64,000 bases of DNA, taken from assembly GCA_039000515.1 (NCBI GenBank), contig JBCFYV010011164.1, positions 45,527,159 through 45,591,158 of the forward strand, written 5' to 3'. Every line of letters starts with the position of its first letter. The first letter of the stretch is position 1. The position numbers and the translations under genes were made by a program. The notes beneath the pieces were generated by a model. It searched no databases. It was given only the letters and a program-made list of their open reading frames with translations, and was not told the DNA's origin. Below, in pieces: positions 22,082 to 33,685 of the stretch. This DNA is from Timema cristinae. Its lineage: Eukaryota; Arthropoda; Insecta; Phasmatodea; Timematidae.

Positions 22082-22240
22082 ATAAAGAGGAAAGATTTGA
22101 TTTTTTTTTTGTTTGTTTGTAATGGATAAACTCAAAAACAACTGGACCTATTTTAAAAATTCTTTCACCAATATAAAGCTACATTATCAGCGAGTAGCAT
22201 AGGCTATATTTTATTTTGAAAATGTAATTTATTCTTCATA
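22082..22240 (+). repeat. Dispersed-repeat-like block
   Basis: actaatattataaagaggaa, gtttgtttgtaatggataaa, ctcaaaaacaactggaccta, aaattctttcaccaatataa and ctacattatc resemble a phrase common in insect interspersed repeats (a start motif, then an xxACTGGACCxATTTT-like block). The family name is uncertain. Confidence 0.4.
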
Positions 22241-22274
22241 AAAATGTCGATAGTATATTTATAGTCGTTGGAAA

Positions 22275-22392
22275 AAAAAGTTGTTGAAGGGAAAGATAGG
22301 CTGGTGAAGGGGGTGGGGGGTAGGGGTGAGGAAAGAGGAATGAGATGAAAATAGGAGGGAGGATAAAAAAAGGGAGGGGGCTATACAGTGAT
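22275..22392 (+). repeat. Purine-rich tract
   Basis: Over about 115 bp the plus strand is almost entirely A and G (for example gaagggggtggggggtaggg and gggaggataaaaaaagggag). It is low complexity. Confidence 0.8.
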
Positions 22393-23371
22393 GGTAGGAC
22401 TGTATTTTTTTTTTAAAGTAAAAAAAAGTATTGTTTTTATATTGACATGATGGATGATTTGAAGCTTTGTTTTACAGGATTCTTTAAAATATTTTTTTAC
22501 GGGGAAGGGGCTAGTCCAATATAATTTTAAATGCCAGAAGATCATTTAGTTTATGTAAGCGTAAAGTGGATACGGTTGACTGTAGATATTGTGACACAAC
22601 AGTGTAATATGTTCGGGATTGATACGCACTAGCAAAACTCAGGGAATTTGGCGTGACTGATAAAATTCAGGAAAATTTTAATAAACCACGGAAATTTTCA
22701 GATAATTTTGCAATGCTTATATAAATACGAAGCAAAAGGAGAATATCCAAGCACAAATTATAAATATAATCTATAATCTATGAATCTTCGTGAAAATAGC
22801 TGCACATATTTGTCATTCATAACTATTGTATCAAGAATTTATAAGGAAATTTTGAAAATAATGCGCTTCTTTAACAACTTTGCGTACAACACACTAAACT
22901 CGCGCTCACTAGAACCCCACCTTAAAGACAATGCGTTATAAAAAGCATTAATTTTCCAAGTATTTTGTATGCAAAGCTATAAACAAAAACTCATTAATAT
23001 AATAAATTCATATTTTAGCATATAAATATTGATATTTTCTGAAAGTTTATCTTGACCTCTAACCATAAGAAGTTACAAGACAGTCCTACATTCCAAATCA
23101 TTTTAAATCTACTAGCTTCTGCAGTGAGTATATCACACAAGCCCAAATATAGCAAAAAATAATACAACTGTGCACATAATTTAAGGATATGGTATTAAAA
23201 TAATAAACATTCAGATAAACATAATAAGATTTTAAAACTATTGTAATTATTTTTAATAATGCTTAGTTTCCATAGGACGTTAAATCGTCTAGTACTGAAG
23301 TAACTGAAAGACCTCTAAGAACGTTATTTTTGTATATCTAATGTTCCAAGTTCACATTGAGTATTTTGTTA
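22393..23371. other. AT-rich intergenic, nothing recognised
   Basis: No supported ORF, tRNA-like head or terminal-repeat pair. Confidence 0.4.
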
Positions 23372-23500
23372 ACCCGCATCGATCAGCACACGAGCTAAGG
23401 CGTTAATCTCGTCTTGTTTGGCTTGCCAGTGATAGGGAGGTCATGTCTCGGGTCCCGATCGGGTGTATTGAGCTTATTTTTACCTAAATATTTAATGTAC
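23372..23500 (+). mobile_element. SINE family A, 5' (head) fragment
   Basis: acgagctaaggcgttaatct, cttgccagtgatagggaggt, tctcgggtcccgatcgggtg, tattgagc. The body and tail are missing. Confidence 0.6.
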
Positions 23501-23924
23501 GTATATGGGCCATATATATCCATGTTTGACCTCTGATATTCTTTAAATAAACATATAGTTCAAAGGACAATGATCTTAAAGGCGGGAGATACATTTTTAT
23601 TAGTTCGTACGTTTTAACAAAAGGGTTATTTAACGGCTTAACATGTTGGGTGGAGATGGGGAGGATGTCCAGAGTAAATGCACCACCATTTTTGTGGAAA
23701 GAGTACAATAAAACCTTGGTTTAAATCACTTGTATAAAATGATCTGAAGTACCCTGTATATGTTTGAACTTCAACCTCTTTTTCATCAGTAGGTTAGCCT
23801 GACGCCTTATATCACATAATCACCAGTTTTGAATTAAAATACTCACCGCAAAAACCACTAAAGTTAATGTCTTATATAAAATTGAAGGATGAAGAATATG
23901 AGGTTTAATATCCGATATGTGAAC

Positions 23925-24165
23925 CGCTCCAGTGGCCACATGGTCTAAGACGTCACTCTCTTAGTAGACTGGACTGGCAAATATGGAGAGATCGGGGTCC
24001 AAACCCAGGTCGGGTGTACAGGGTGGTTTTTACTAAATGTTTTTCCAGGCTCCCTCCACGAAAAAGTGGGTATATTCTCTCTAAATTAATTCCTATCATA
24101 TTAACGTAATTAGTACATATGGGTATAGCCTGAACGGGTAGTAAGACATGGGGCTAAAAAAAAGA
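23925..24165 (+). mobile_element. SINE family A, near full length
   Basis: ccgctccagtggccacatgg, gtcactctcttagtagactg, ggggtccaaacccaggtcgg, ttttccaggctccctccacg, cctgaacgggtagtaagaca, ending ggggctaaaaaaa. Confidence 0.85.
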
Positions 24166-24627
24166 CACATGTAAACTCACTTTACACATATGGATTACAT
24201 ACAAGGCACATTTATTTAGCCGTTCTCTTAACAGGTGCGAGTAAATTAATCCAATTCAAAACAAAATCCGAAATTGTTGTAATTGAATAAAATACTAAAT
24301 TTCAAACTGAATCAATAGTTTGTTTGATCGTCACTTGTTATTTTGTAACATGTTTGAAGATGCTTGCTTGGACGTCGATATTCCAATTACTTTATTCCTG
24401 TTGATCCACCTTCGTCAACGTTAGTTAGGCCCAAGCTTGTTTGCGATGTCGTTAAAAGGTGTGAAAGCTTGAATCTGTTGGTGGAAAGTGCCAGGCTTTG
24501 TTTGCACTACAAACTGGGCTGAGGTGCTCTTATTTCCAAGCTTGAGTGGGGTTTGAGGGAATCGATCATAAGTTGATCTACAAAGAGCTTCATTTAAGGA
24601 AGGTATGTAGGGAACGTGAGAAAAGTT

Positions 24628-24947
24628 CAGTGTTTTTTCCAATTGTTATAGCAAAACATTTTGATCAAAATAAATGAAACATTTCTCCAGTAGAAACACA
24701 GAGTATAATATTCTTGACATGGTGACAGCAACATATCTTGTATATCTATCAATTGTGTCCTGGAATTTGATGACAACTTTTTATCTTAATTAAAAAAGTT
24801 TCTCATCTAATGCCGCTATGCTCATTACAGATATTCAACAACTGTTTGTATCATCGCGTGAAGAAAATTAAGCTCTATGTTTATACTTGAGCAAAATTTG
24901 ATTATTTTGGCCCAAAAAAGTTTTGCTATAAAATTGCAAAAACACCG
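24628..24947 (+). mobile_element. MITE, copy 2, with ~30-bp terminal inverted repeats
   Basis: The left end cagtgttttttccaattgtt then atagcaaaac is inverted at the right end (gttttgctataaaattgcaa then aaacaccg). A second copy in the opposite orientation is at 15330-15633. The interior is non-coding and no target duplication was recognised. Confidence 0.65.
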
Positions 24948-26283
24948 ACCCTTTCATCACGTTGTCTACCTCCTAAACTTAATCAAGAGATTCAAAACAT
25001 TCTATTTACAAATTGTTCGGATGTGATCCTTTTTGTACATTGTAAAACACTTAAAATATAATGTGTAGTTTCCGACTCAATCACCTAACATCAACTTGTT
25101 CTTTAATCAACGAACCTTATCACATATTTATGTAGTTTACTAGTTCAATATTAATTTTAATTATAAATGTGTGTGTGTGTGTGTAAATGAGCAATGCATT
25201 AATTTATGAGTGTGTTACCATTTCTCCCAGCACAGTACGAATGAAGAGGGTGTGCGATAGCACATAATTGTTCATGCCAAGAAAATATCAAATATACTCA
25301 GGTCAATAATAATTAAAAGAAATTAAAATGCCACAAAATGTGAAACTCTCAACTTAGTGAGTTTATTCACAACGAATTTAATATCGATTGTAAGTAAATT
25401 CATCACCGGTCAGCTTATTAGTGAAAAGTCAGTAGTTTAAATAGGAGCCACATCCTGTCCTATTTGTATGTAGGCCGATTGCTGGTTAGTATAGTTGAGA
25501 CAGCAATAGATCTGTGGTAATCGCTGTCTCAGTTATAACGTGATTTTATGACGTGGATAGAAATCCACTGAGTGGTGCTTTGTGCTGTCATCGGAGGAAT
25601 CACCTAGTTAGCAGACACTAGTTTGTCTATCCTATAGCAGAGCTCTGAGCAGTTGGTTCCTAAAGTTGGTTCTGACAGCTTTAGACAGTTGTCAGTCAGT
25701 TGTCCGTTTAGTGATGGTGTGTCGTGATCACCACGAGTACGATAATGGTTAAGACAGTGGTTATGACGGGGTAAAGACAGTGGTTGACTGTGGGAAGTTG
25801 CCCGAGATTTAGTGTCATGAAAATGTATAAGGTTCTTGCCGTTTGCGTGGTTACGTGAAACCTTTTGAGAAGAATTGAGAACTTAGATCGAAATATAAGT
25901 TGTAACTTGAGCTCACAAGTGACCGGATGATGGATGGACCCAAACCTCGTCACTATAACAACCATTGTATCAGTTCATTTTATTTTAATAAACCCAATAA
26001 TGTTAATCATCGGCCATTCCTTCAACCTACCATGACTGACACCATCACAATGTAGTGTCACAGGGACCTTAGGACCGCGTCCACACATTTTGGTGATCGT
26101 AGATCCCTTGTCTTTACATATTAGTGATTGTAAAACGTGTGTCCACAAAGAGGTATTTTTAACAAATTTGCACAGTATACACTCTAAAATGAGATAAATG
26201 TATGCAAAAACCATATTGGCATTAAGAAAAAGTACAGTAGCAAAATTGACCCTAATTTAATACTCTTACTTTTGTGTGTGTGT
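24948..26283. other. Intergenic, no gene recognised
   Basis: Contains a short (TG)n near 25168-25185. Around 25490-25990 the sequence is less AT-rich and has repeated gacagtggttg words. No supported ORF. Confidence 0.4.
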
Positions 26284-26510
26284 TTAGCACCGCGTCTTAC
26301 TACCCGTTCTGGTTATACGTTAGTTTTAAATTCACTTCATACTCTTAGTATACTTCTTGGTTAAGAGATACAACATGCATGTATGTCTATATGTATAACT
26401 TTGTTGGTTATTTGATGGCATAATTTAAAGGGTTGGGATTAAGTAGGTATTTCAGAGGACATGCGCCTGCATTAGCGTGGATAGGGGATGGGAAAATCAC
26501 AGTCATACGT
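26284..26510 (-). mobile_element. SINE family A, minus strand, interrupted and diverged
   Basis: The inverted tail tagcaccgcgtcttactacc with cgttctggttatacg is clear at 26284-26320. A middle block (ctgcattagcgtggatagg, gatgggaaaatcac) appears near 26467-26500. The head is absent. Confidence 0.6.
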
Positions 26511-26636
26511 GACATCTGAAAAACTACACTTTGTGCACCTTTCCGGTATTCGAACTTTTATATTTCCGTCAACATACACAGCTACGGGTACAAAATATAT
26601 ATATTTTAAATATTGAAGACATAAATACATAAATAT

Positions 26637-26888
26637 CCACTTCGGTGGTCTCATAGTTAGACGCGTTACTCTCACGGTAGACTAGATTGACTATGACTGG
26701 AATATCAAGGTTTGAATCTCGGTCGAGTGTGCTGAGGGTGATTTTTCAAAATGGTTTCCTACCCTTCCTACACGTAAATGCGTGTAAGATTTAATATAAT
26801 CTTTCTAATCCCCTAAAACCACCATAGTAACTAGTAACTAATCGTATAACCCGAACGAGTGGTAGAACGCCATGGTAAAAAAAAAATA
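26637..26888 (+). mobile_element. SINE family A, full length
   Basis: ccacttcggtggtctcatag, gttactctcacggtagacta, ggtttgaatctcggtcgagt, gtgctgagggtgatttttc, tcgtataacccgaacgagtg, then a poly-A tail. Confidence 0.85.
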
Positions 26889-27329
26889 CATAAATGTATA
26901 ATTCACGTTATAAAATGGTAATTGAATAGGGTCAGAAGTGTTCCTCGCCTTCCCCTTACATTCCCCAAGAGTAAATACTTTACAAAGCCTTACACCTTTA
27001 TCTCCCTGTCAGCTAGGTGATTTCTACTTTATTTCCATGACATTTATGAGAAGATCACGTGCTGAGACAACCTCTAAGGTAATGCAGACCTATCGCCATT
27101 CGTGTGTGTGTATGGGTGTATGACTAGTGACTACGGTAAAATAATAAACATTGGCAACCCTGAGTTATTGACTAGCTCGGAGTGTACATGCATTTTTCTT
27201 CACTAGTGGAGAAAGAATGTGACGGTGAAAATTATTTTTATGGATTTGCCCCAAATATACGAATAACATTGATTTGTTTCCAAGGCCATGCCAGCCAATA
27301 ATCTCAGGAGGGGTTTGGTGGGCACATAC
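26889..27329. other. Intergenic, no gene recognised
   Basis: The 61-residue ORF 26938-27123 shows no motif. Nothing else noted. Confidence 0.4.
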
Positions 27330-27890
27330 CTCAATTTATGGAGGCTAGAAAACATTCTAAATGAAAAACAGTTCTAGAAGCTAGCCCCCTAACTGCTGGA
27401 GGCTAGGACAAATTTTAAATATTAAACAATTCTAGAAGCTATCTGAAATGTGTTATAGCAACATAGCCCCCTAACTGCTGGAGGCTAGGACAAATTTTAA
27501 ATATTAAACAATTCTAGAAGCTATCTGAAATGTGTTATAGCAACATAGCCCCCTAACTGCTGGAGGCTAGGACAAATTCTAAATATTAAACAATTCTAGA
27601 AGCTATCTGAAATGTTTTATGGCAACATAGCCCCTTAACTGCTGGAGGCTAGGACAAATTCTAAATATTAAACAATTCTAGAAGCTATCTGAAATGTGTT
27701 ATAGCAACATAGCCACCTAACTGCTGGAGGCTAGGACAAATTCTAAATATTAAACAATTCTAGAAGCTATCTGAAATGTTTTATGGCAACATAGCCCCCT
27801 AACTGCTGAAGGTTAGGAAAAATTATGAATATTAAACACATCTAGAAGCAATTAGAAGTGCTTTTTATGGTAACACAGCCCTCTAATTAG
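27330..27890. repeat. 82-bp tandem repeat (satellite-like), about six to seven copies
   Basis: The word tctagaagctatctgaaatg starts at 27431, 27513, 27595, 27677 and 27759, an exact 82-bp period. Each unit contains aacatagccccctaactgct, ggaggctaggacaaatt and taaatattaaacaattc. The first unit (about 27373-27430) lacks 24 bp and the last is diverged. Confidence 0.95.
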
Positions 27891-28044
27891 TACTTGTACC
27901 CTAATTTTGATATTGTTTGAACCATAAATAAAGTCTTATATTTTGTTAATAAGATTTCGGGGGGTTTGAATCCTCAATCCCCCTGACTACGGCCTTGTTT
28001 GTTTCACTTTTTATTCAAACCTGTTTACTAAACATGTTTGTATA

Positions 28045-28450
28045 TTACTTAATAGGAGGAGGACCAATTGTTTTGGCTTATAAGGGCAGCAAAATTTCAA
28101 AAAAATCCGGACGAGAGCCTCCAAGCCGCTTTGGCTTGTGGGTCACATATAATCTTTTTGTTAACTGTCCCCTTTCAGAAATATGGTTCTACCTTCTGTA
28201 AAGTAAAAATAAAGTATACATATTCATTGTTGAAAAAATAAGTTCATTTTACTATCCTCTCTTCCTACTATGTTATTACTATACATGATGATAAAGAAAG
28301 GCATAAAAAGTACTACCCATGAAAAATTAACTCCCTTAAAATAGTTTCGACAGTCATTTAGGGTTTAAAATTTTACATGAAGAACTCCAGACCCCTCTCG
28401 GATGATTCCTCACACTTCCAAAGAGCTTCCGGAGCCCCTGATTCTAGTGT
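28045..28450 (+). repeat. Dispersed repeat, copy 1 (pair of 59850-60190)
   Basis: Shares ordered landmarks with the second copy: agcctccaagccgctttggcttg-like text, tactatacatgatgataaag, aaggcataaaaagtactacc, cagtcatttagggtttaaaa and the closing ttccaaagagcttccgg. There is no coding. Both copies follow a tandem-repeat block. Confidence 0.6.
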
Positions 28451-29077
28451 TTTCTTTGCTATTCAAACAACTCTCAACGTATTTATTGAGGTTTTAATTT
28501 TTTTTTAAGGATTGTGTCGGATACATAATTTTACAAATTAGAATCAAAATATTGAAGAAAACTATGGACTATGAACGAAATAGAAATAAAACAGAATAAT
28601 TGTAATTAGATTTCAACATTTTGGTTTATAAATTCATTCATCATAACATTCAATCATTAAAATAAATGATAAATTAATGACACGGGGTCTGGTTGTTAGG
28701 TTTGTTCTATTATTATGTTGTGTTTCAACTACGAATAAGTAATTTTTGAGATCTAGGACAAATTCCAATTTTAACATTTAAAACAATATTCAAATCTCGG
28801 ACCCAATATTTTCTCTAATATCAGCATCTTCAAGGAGTCTAGGTATTCGAAGGTTTCAGGATTCTAATCATTCGGAGGATTGAGAATTCTAGGTATTTGA
28901 AGGTATTCAAAGGTTTGAATATTTGGGGATACCACTCCCAGTTAAAATCTTAGTGAAAATGGTAGAATTATTAAGGAGCACCAAGCATTTGTGAGAATAT
29001 TCCCAATAATGTTAATAATTTAGAGCAAAAGTTTGTTTTTTAAACAAAAGAACACTAATGGTTTTACAACAACAAAA
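28451..29077. other. AT-rich intergenic
   Basis: Around 28820-28925 there are irregular repeats of gg-tattcgaagg-type words. No gene. Confidence 0.4.
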
Positions 29078-29122
29078 TATAACCCGAATGGATAGTAAGA
29101 TGCACTGCTAAAAGAAAAAAAA
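29078..29122 (+). mobile_element. SINE family A or C, 3' tail fragment
   Basis: ataacccgaatggatagtaa then gatgcactgctaaaag and A-rich DNA. Only the shared tail is left, so the family cannot be decided. Confidence 0.6.
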
Positions 29123-29386
29123 AAGAAAAATGTTAAAAGTAATTAATATACTTAAAAAAAATCCTAAAATATATTTTTTGTAAAATTGAATTTTATGTTT
29201 GAATCTCTGGTCATGTTGGAGATATTCATATTTCATGTAGACCAACAGTATTTTGATTATCACATTTTATAAGGTATCTTTATATTCGACCAACTTGAAT
29301 ATGTATCACATATTGGGAGAATAGGTCTAAGCACTTAGGCCTATTTTATAGGATAAGGCATAAACGTAAACACCTATTTTTATTAT

Positions 29387-29681
29387 TAAATTATTATTAT
29401 TATTATTATTAGCACCGCGTCTTACTACCCATTCGGGTTATACGCACTTACGCTAATGTGTAATGGTAGGGTAATTGTGAGATGAAATGAAGGACCTACA
29501 GTTTAACGTGGAATCCGAACCACGGTGGAGGCCTGTCATTCCCCACATTCAATAGATGTCCTGTCAGAGGTGAAGGAAGGGTTTGGTAATCAGATAAATC
29601 TGTGCCGGGACCGAGGATTGAACCCCGGCCGCCAGCATAAAAGTCTGACACCTTACCCCTAGACCACCAGGTCACCCTTTT
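29387..29681 (-). mobile_element. SINE family C, full copy, with (AAT)n tail
   Basis: On the minus strand the head reads ggtgacctggtggtctaggg, then cggccggggttcaatcctcg (B-box-like). The body contains gacaggcctccaccgtggtt, cggattccacgttaaactgt and aggtccttcatttcatctca. The tail gcgtataacccgaatgggta then gtaagacgcggtgcta is the same tail as family A. The plus-strand (TTA)n at 29387-29410 is the tail microsatellite. Confidence 0.85.
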
Positions 29682-30079
29682 TATTATTAAAATAAATAAA
29701 AAGAGGCATAAGTCTATTGTTATAAAATTTAAATATAATTTTACTCACGATCAGAATACATGCTCTAGATTCTGTATGAGAAAGAGAGATAGATATGTAT
29801 TTAACATTATTCATAGAACATACGTATTACATGTTATTTTTTTTTACAAAAGCAGTGCATATTAAAAGAACAAAGTGCTTCTTAGTATTTAAACAAATAA
29901 TAAAATAAATACGACACTAATGGTTCTTGAATGAAGTTGAAAAATAAACACACATCAAGATAATTAGTACGAGAATGTGCTATATAGAGTTGTTTTATAG
30001 AAAAATAAACAGTGTAATTAAAGAGGCTAAAATTACAACAAACCATATATAATACACTAATACACTAATGTTTTAGGCA

Positions 30080-30247
30080 TTATGAAAGTTGAATTTAGAA
30101 TAAGTGTACCCTCATTTGCATGGAGGGAAAGTGTAATACCATTTAGTGATAAAAACCTCAGTACACCTGACCGGGATCGAAACTCAATCTCCCCATCTTT
30201 GTTGGTCTAGTCTATTGAGAGAGTGATGCCTTAGACCATGCGCCCAC
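30080..30247 (-). mobile_element. SINE family A, minus strand, tail missing
   Basis: gtgtaccctcatttgcatgg, cctcagtacacctgaccggg, atcgaaactcaatctcccca, tctagtctattgagagagtg and gccttagaccatgcgcccac give the body and head in inverted order. Confidence 0.75.
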
Positions 30248-30625
30248 AATCGATAGTAGAAGCTGTAACGTATTATTTTTCGTTTCTTATTTGATTTCAT
30301 TAAATGCGTGTTTTGTTTTATTTATCATGAACACTGACTTCATTAGTAAAAATGAGTGTGCCTAAACAAACAAAAACCTATCTATGGGAAAATGATTTCT
30401 TTTTTTACGACGTCCAGAGATATTTGTATTTGATTGTATTTGTATTTGATATGCTGAGATAGTGTTGCAGTGACAATTTCTGAGCCTTCATAAGGAGAAA
30501 GTTAATATGACCGTGACTTTTCACCTAAAAGTGAACTACGGAAGATTACAATGAAATAAATAATTGAAATCTATGTTGGGAGCACAGCAATTAATGTTTT
30601 CTAAGCCTTTGTAGAATCACAAGCA

Positions 30626-31410
30626 GAGATCATTTCATATCAAGAATATTTTAGTGAAACATAAGAAACCCTTTAAAGATGATGAAATGGTGAAGCAAGC
30701 ATTTCTTGAGGCTGGTGACATTTTGTTCAGAGAATTTAATAATAACGTTGAGATTATGAAAGTTATTAAAGACATGCAGCTCTCTCGCCAATCTGTGACG
30801 TGACGGGTATAAATAATGGGTGGTGACTTACTAAACAAGCTGGATAAATTCATCGATAACTGTAGCTATATTTCTCTACAGCTCGATGAATCAACTGACG
30901 TGATAGATATTCCTCAAATAATCGTGTCCATAAGAATGGTGTTCCCCGACATAAGGAGTTTATGGACATGATCCCTGTTAAAGGAACTACTAAAGTTGAA
31001 GATATTTACCAACTTTTTGTCAGTTTTGTTAGTAAAACAAGCCTCTCTCTCTGGAAGCTTGTGTATATTACAACTGCCAGCCATGATTGCTCGAAAAAAT
31101 GGGTTTCTTACGCTCTGCAGCAAAAATGAAAGATTTTCCGGATTTTACGACTTTTCATTGTGTTGTTCATCAAAGTGCTAAAGTAATAAACATGAATTAT
31201 ATTATGAACATTTCTGTTAAGATAGTTAATTCAGTCCAAGCAAGGAGCTTATGAAGACGAGTTTTTAGAACTCAACTTGAGGAAAACGATGTTGAGTATA
31301 GAGACTTGCTGCTACTGATGTAGCTTGCTGATGTAAGGTCATGCAGAGGCGAATCCTCCATGCATGCTTAGCATGCTTAAAGACATAAGAGTAAAACGGA
31401 TTTTTTTACA
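30626..31410 (+). pseudogene. hAT-family transposase pseudogene (GTF2IRD2/ZBED-like type)
   Basis: Fragments in different plus-strand frames follow the order expected of a hAT transposase. First comes HKKPFKDDEMVKQAFLEAGD (about 30650-30710). Then LQLDESTDV (about 30880), which holds a conserved acidic residue of the catalytic core, then PVKGTTKVEDI and SLWKLVYITT. Last is a FHCVVHQ block (about 31145), which in intact relatives sits before the helical insertion, and NDVEYRDLLL. The frame is broken by several stops and shifts, and the zinc-finger N-terminus and the dimerisation C-terminus are not visible. It is clearly dead. The family name rests on motif recognition. Confidence 0.8.
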
Positions 31411-31507
31411 ATCCTAGTAATATTATTGCTTTGATGGGCATGTTTATCTCAGCCGCGCTGTCGAGCATTCGGTGACATCGTGCCTGACTCTGTATGTGGT
31501 ATGTATG

Positions 31508-31551
<44 letters not shown>
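31508..31551. repeat. (TA)n microsatellite
   Basis: About 44 bp of alternating T and A. It is followed by several gtatgta / gtagtatgtattta repeats to about 31610 and a partial SINE tail (gtaagacgcggtgataaaac). Confidence 0.95.
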
Positions 31552-31553
<2 letters not shown>

Positions 31554-31680
31554 TGTATGTAGTAGTATGTATTTAGTAGTATGTATTTAGTAGTATGTAT
31601 GTAGTAAGACGCGGTGATAAAACAAATAAAATAAAGGCGTCTGATAAAAGTTGAACTCTTGGTAGTCTACTGGTACTTAA

Positions 31681-32425
31681 GCCCCCCGCCTATAGTGATA
31701 TTGGTACTTATGTCCCCACCTCTAGTGATATTGGTACTTGGGCCCCCACTTCTAGTGATATTGGTATCTATGCCCCCCACCTCTAGTGATACTGGTACTT
31801 AGAACCCCCACCTTTGGTGATATTGATACTTAGGTCCCCACTTCTAGTGATATTGGTACTTAAGCCCCCCACCTATAGTGATATTGGTACTTATGTCCCC
31901 ACCTCTAGTGATATTGGTACTTAGGTACCCACCTCTAATGATATTGGTACTTAGGCCCTCACCTCTAGTGATATTGGTACTTATTTCCCCCACCTCTAGT
32001 GATATTAGTACTTTGGTCCCCAATTCTAGTGATATTGCTACTTATTCCCCCCCCCCTCTAGTGATATTGGTACTTAGGTCCCCAATTCTAGTGATATTGG
32101 TACTTAGGTCCCCACTTCTAGTGATATTGGTACTTAGGCCCCCACTTCTAGTGATATTGGTACTTAGGTCCCCACTTCTAGTGATATTGCTACTTAGGTC
32201 CCCACTTCTAGTGATATTGCTACTTATTCCCACACCTCTAGTGATATTGCTACTTATTCCCCACCTATAGTGATATTGGTACTTAGGCCCCCACTTCTAG
32301 TGATATTGGTACTTAGGTTCCCACTTCTAGTGATATTGCTACTTATTCCCACACCTCTAGTGATATTTCTACTTATTCCCCCACCTCTAGTGATATTGGT
32401 ACTTAGGCCCCTACCTATAGTGATC
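31681..32425. repeat. 30-bp minisatellite, about 25 copies
   Basis: The unit is close to tctagtgatattggtactta then ggtccccact, with a 30-bp period that is exact over long stretches (32071-32221). Because 30 is divisible by three, frames stay open on both strands and give 10-residue repeat peptides (LVILVLRSP- and NITRSGDLST-type). These have no start context, splice sites or flanking domain and are judged non-coding. Confidence 0.95.
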
Positions 32426-33060
32426 TCCAAATAACTCATATGTCATATCTCCTGAAGACTATTTTGACATGTTTTAGATTAGAAACAAAATTCTCTCGCG
32501 AGTGAATATAAGTAATTTTCATGAGCTTGAAACGATACTGGCAACCTTCTAACTCTAAATACAGCCCATTCTCTTCTTTTGCCCTTATATATCCGACTTT
32601 ATGTCTGCTGCCCAGACAGCACGATCATTACCATCTCAATAGTTAATCAACAATGACGTTCCAATTATCTGCCGGTAATGGAACGCAATGATCCAGTTAA
32701 CGCATGCGATAATGCCTGACAAGGCACGAACACCATTATTAATTATTAGGTCGCACAAAATGTCCGACAGATAACGCCAATTCCTACGGAGTGATGGTCT
32801 TAAAGGCCATCTATTATTAGTTTTTTAATTTGCGTCCATTAACTTTATAAGCTCAGGACTTGTATCAACACCCAATTTACAAACTTAGCCATTGTGACGT
32901 AGGCAAGATCGTTTTGTCTAAATACCCTGTTTCCCCCCACGGATAGCGGGTAGCTCATCTGAGTAATACTGTTCAAACCAGGCGTCGCATTGAATTGTGG
33001 GTTTCCACAGTTTTCATTGGAGAACGAGGCGCTAAACACAATTTTGTGTGATGTGCTTTA
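32426..33060. other. Intergenic, no gene recognised
   Basis: Less AT-rich around 32600-32790 (gacagcacgatcattaccat, ggaacgcaatgatccagtta). No ORF or repeat was recognised. Confidence 0.4.
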
Positions 33061-33065
33061 AAACA

Positions 33066-33385
33066 CCTATAATAATATTAACAATAACAACAATAGCACT
33101 AATAATACCAATACAATAACAATAATAATAGCAATAACACTAATTATACCAACAATAATAATACAATAATAACATTAGTAACAACAATAACAACCATACA
33201 ACCATAATAATAACAATTATAGTTATATTAACAATAATAACAACAGTAACAATGACACTATAATAATAACAATAACACCAACCATTATAACACTAATAAC
33301 AATAACTACCATAGTAACAATAATAATAACCACAATAATAATAACAATGATAAAAATAATAACAATAATAAATAATAAAACATTG
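33066..33385. repeat. Degenerate trinucleotide repeat (AAT/AAC)n
   Basis: About 320 bp of mixed aataat, aacaat and acaata words with point changes, which suggests an old microsatellite. Confidence 0.9.
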
Positions 33386-33685
33386 AAACTATTTTAACAT
33401 ATTTAAAAAGCACAATAAAACAAAAAAGTAATTATATTAAAATAAGAAACCTATTTATCCTATTCAAATCTCGCTGCTATAAAATAAAGTATACAGCAAA
33501 CCGCACTTTGATTACATTTGCGTTTCGAGCGTAATCGTGTACCTAATAACTCGAGGAGATCCGTATTTCCATCTTTGTACCCATGCCCCCCCCCTCCCCC
33601 CCATAGTGCTAAAGCTACACTATTATGCTCGGACCAGAAATCACATCCAAGTGCATTTCACTGCATTCCTCACTCGAGGTAGGTA

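Noticed and set aside
27330..27890. Possible CRISPR-like array
   Set aside because: The 82-bp units are directly adjacent with no unique spacers, and the genome is animal.
31878..32270. A 130-residue repeat protein (LVILVLRSP repeats)
   Set aside because: It is the translation of the 30-bp minisatellite. Frames are open on both strands and no start context or flanking domain exists.
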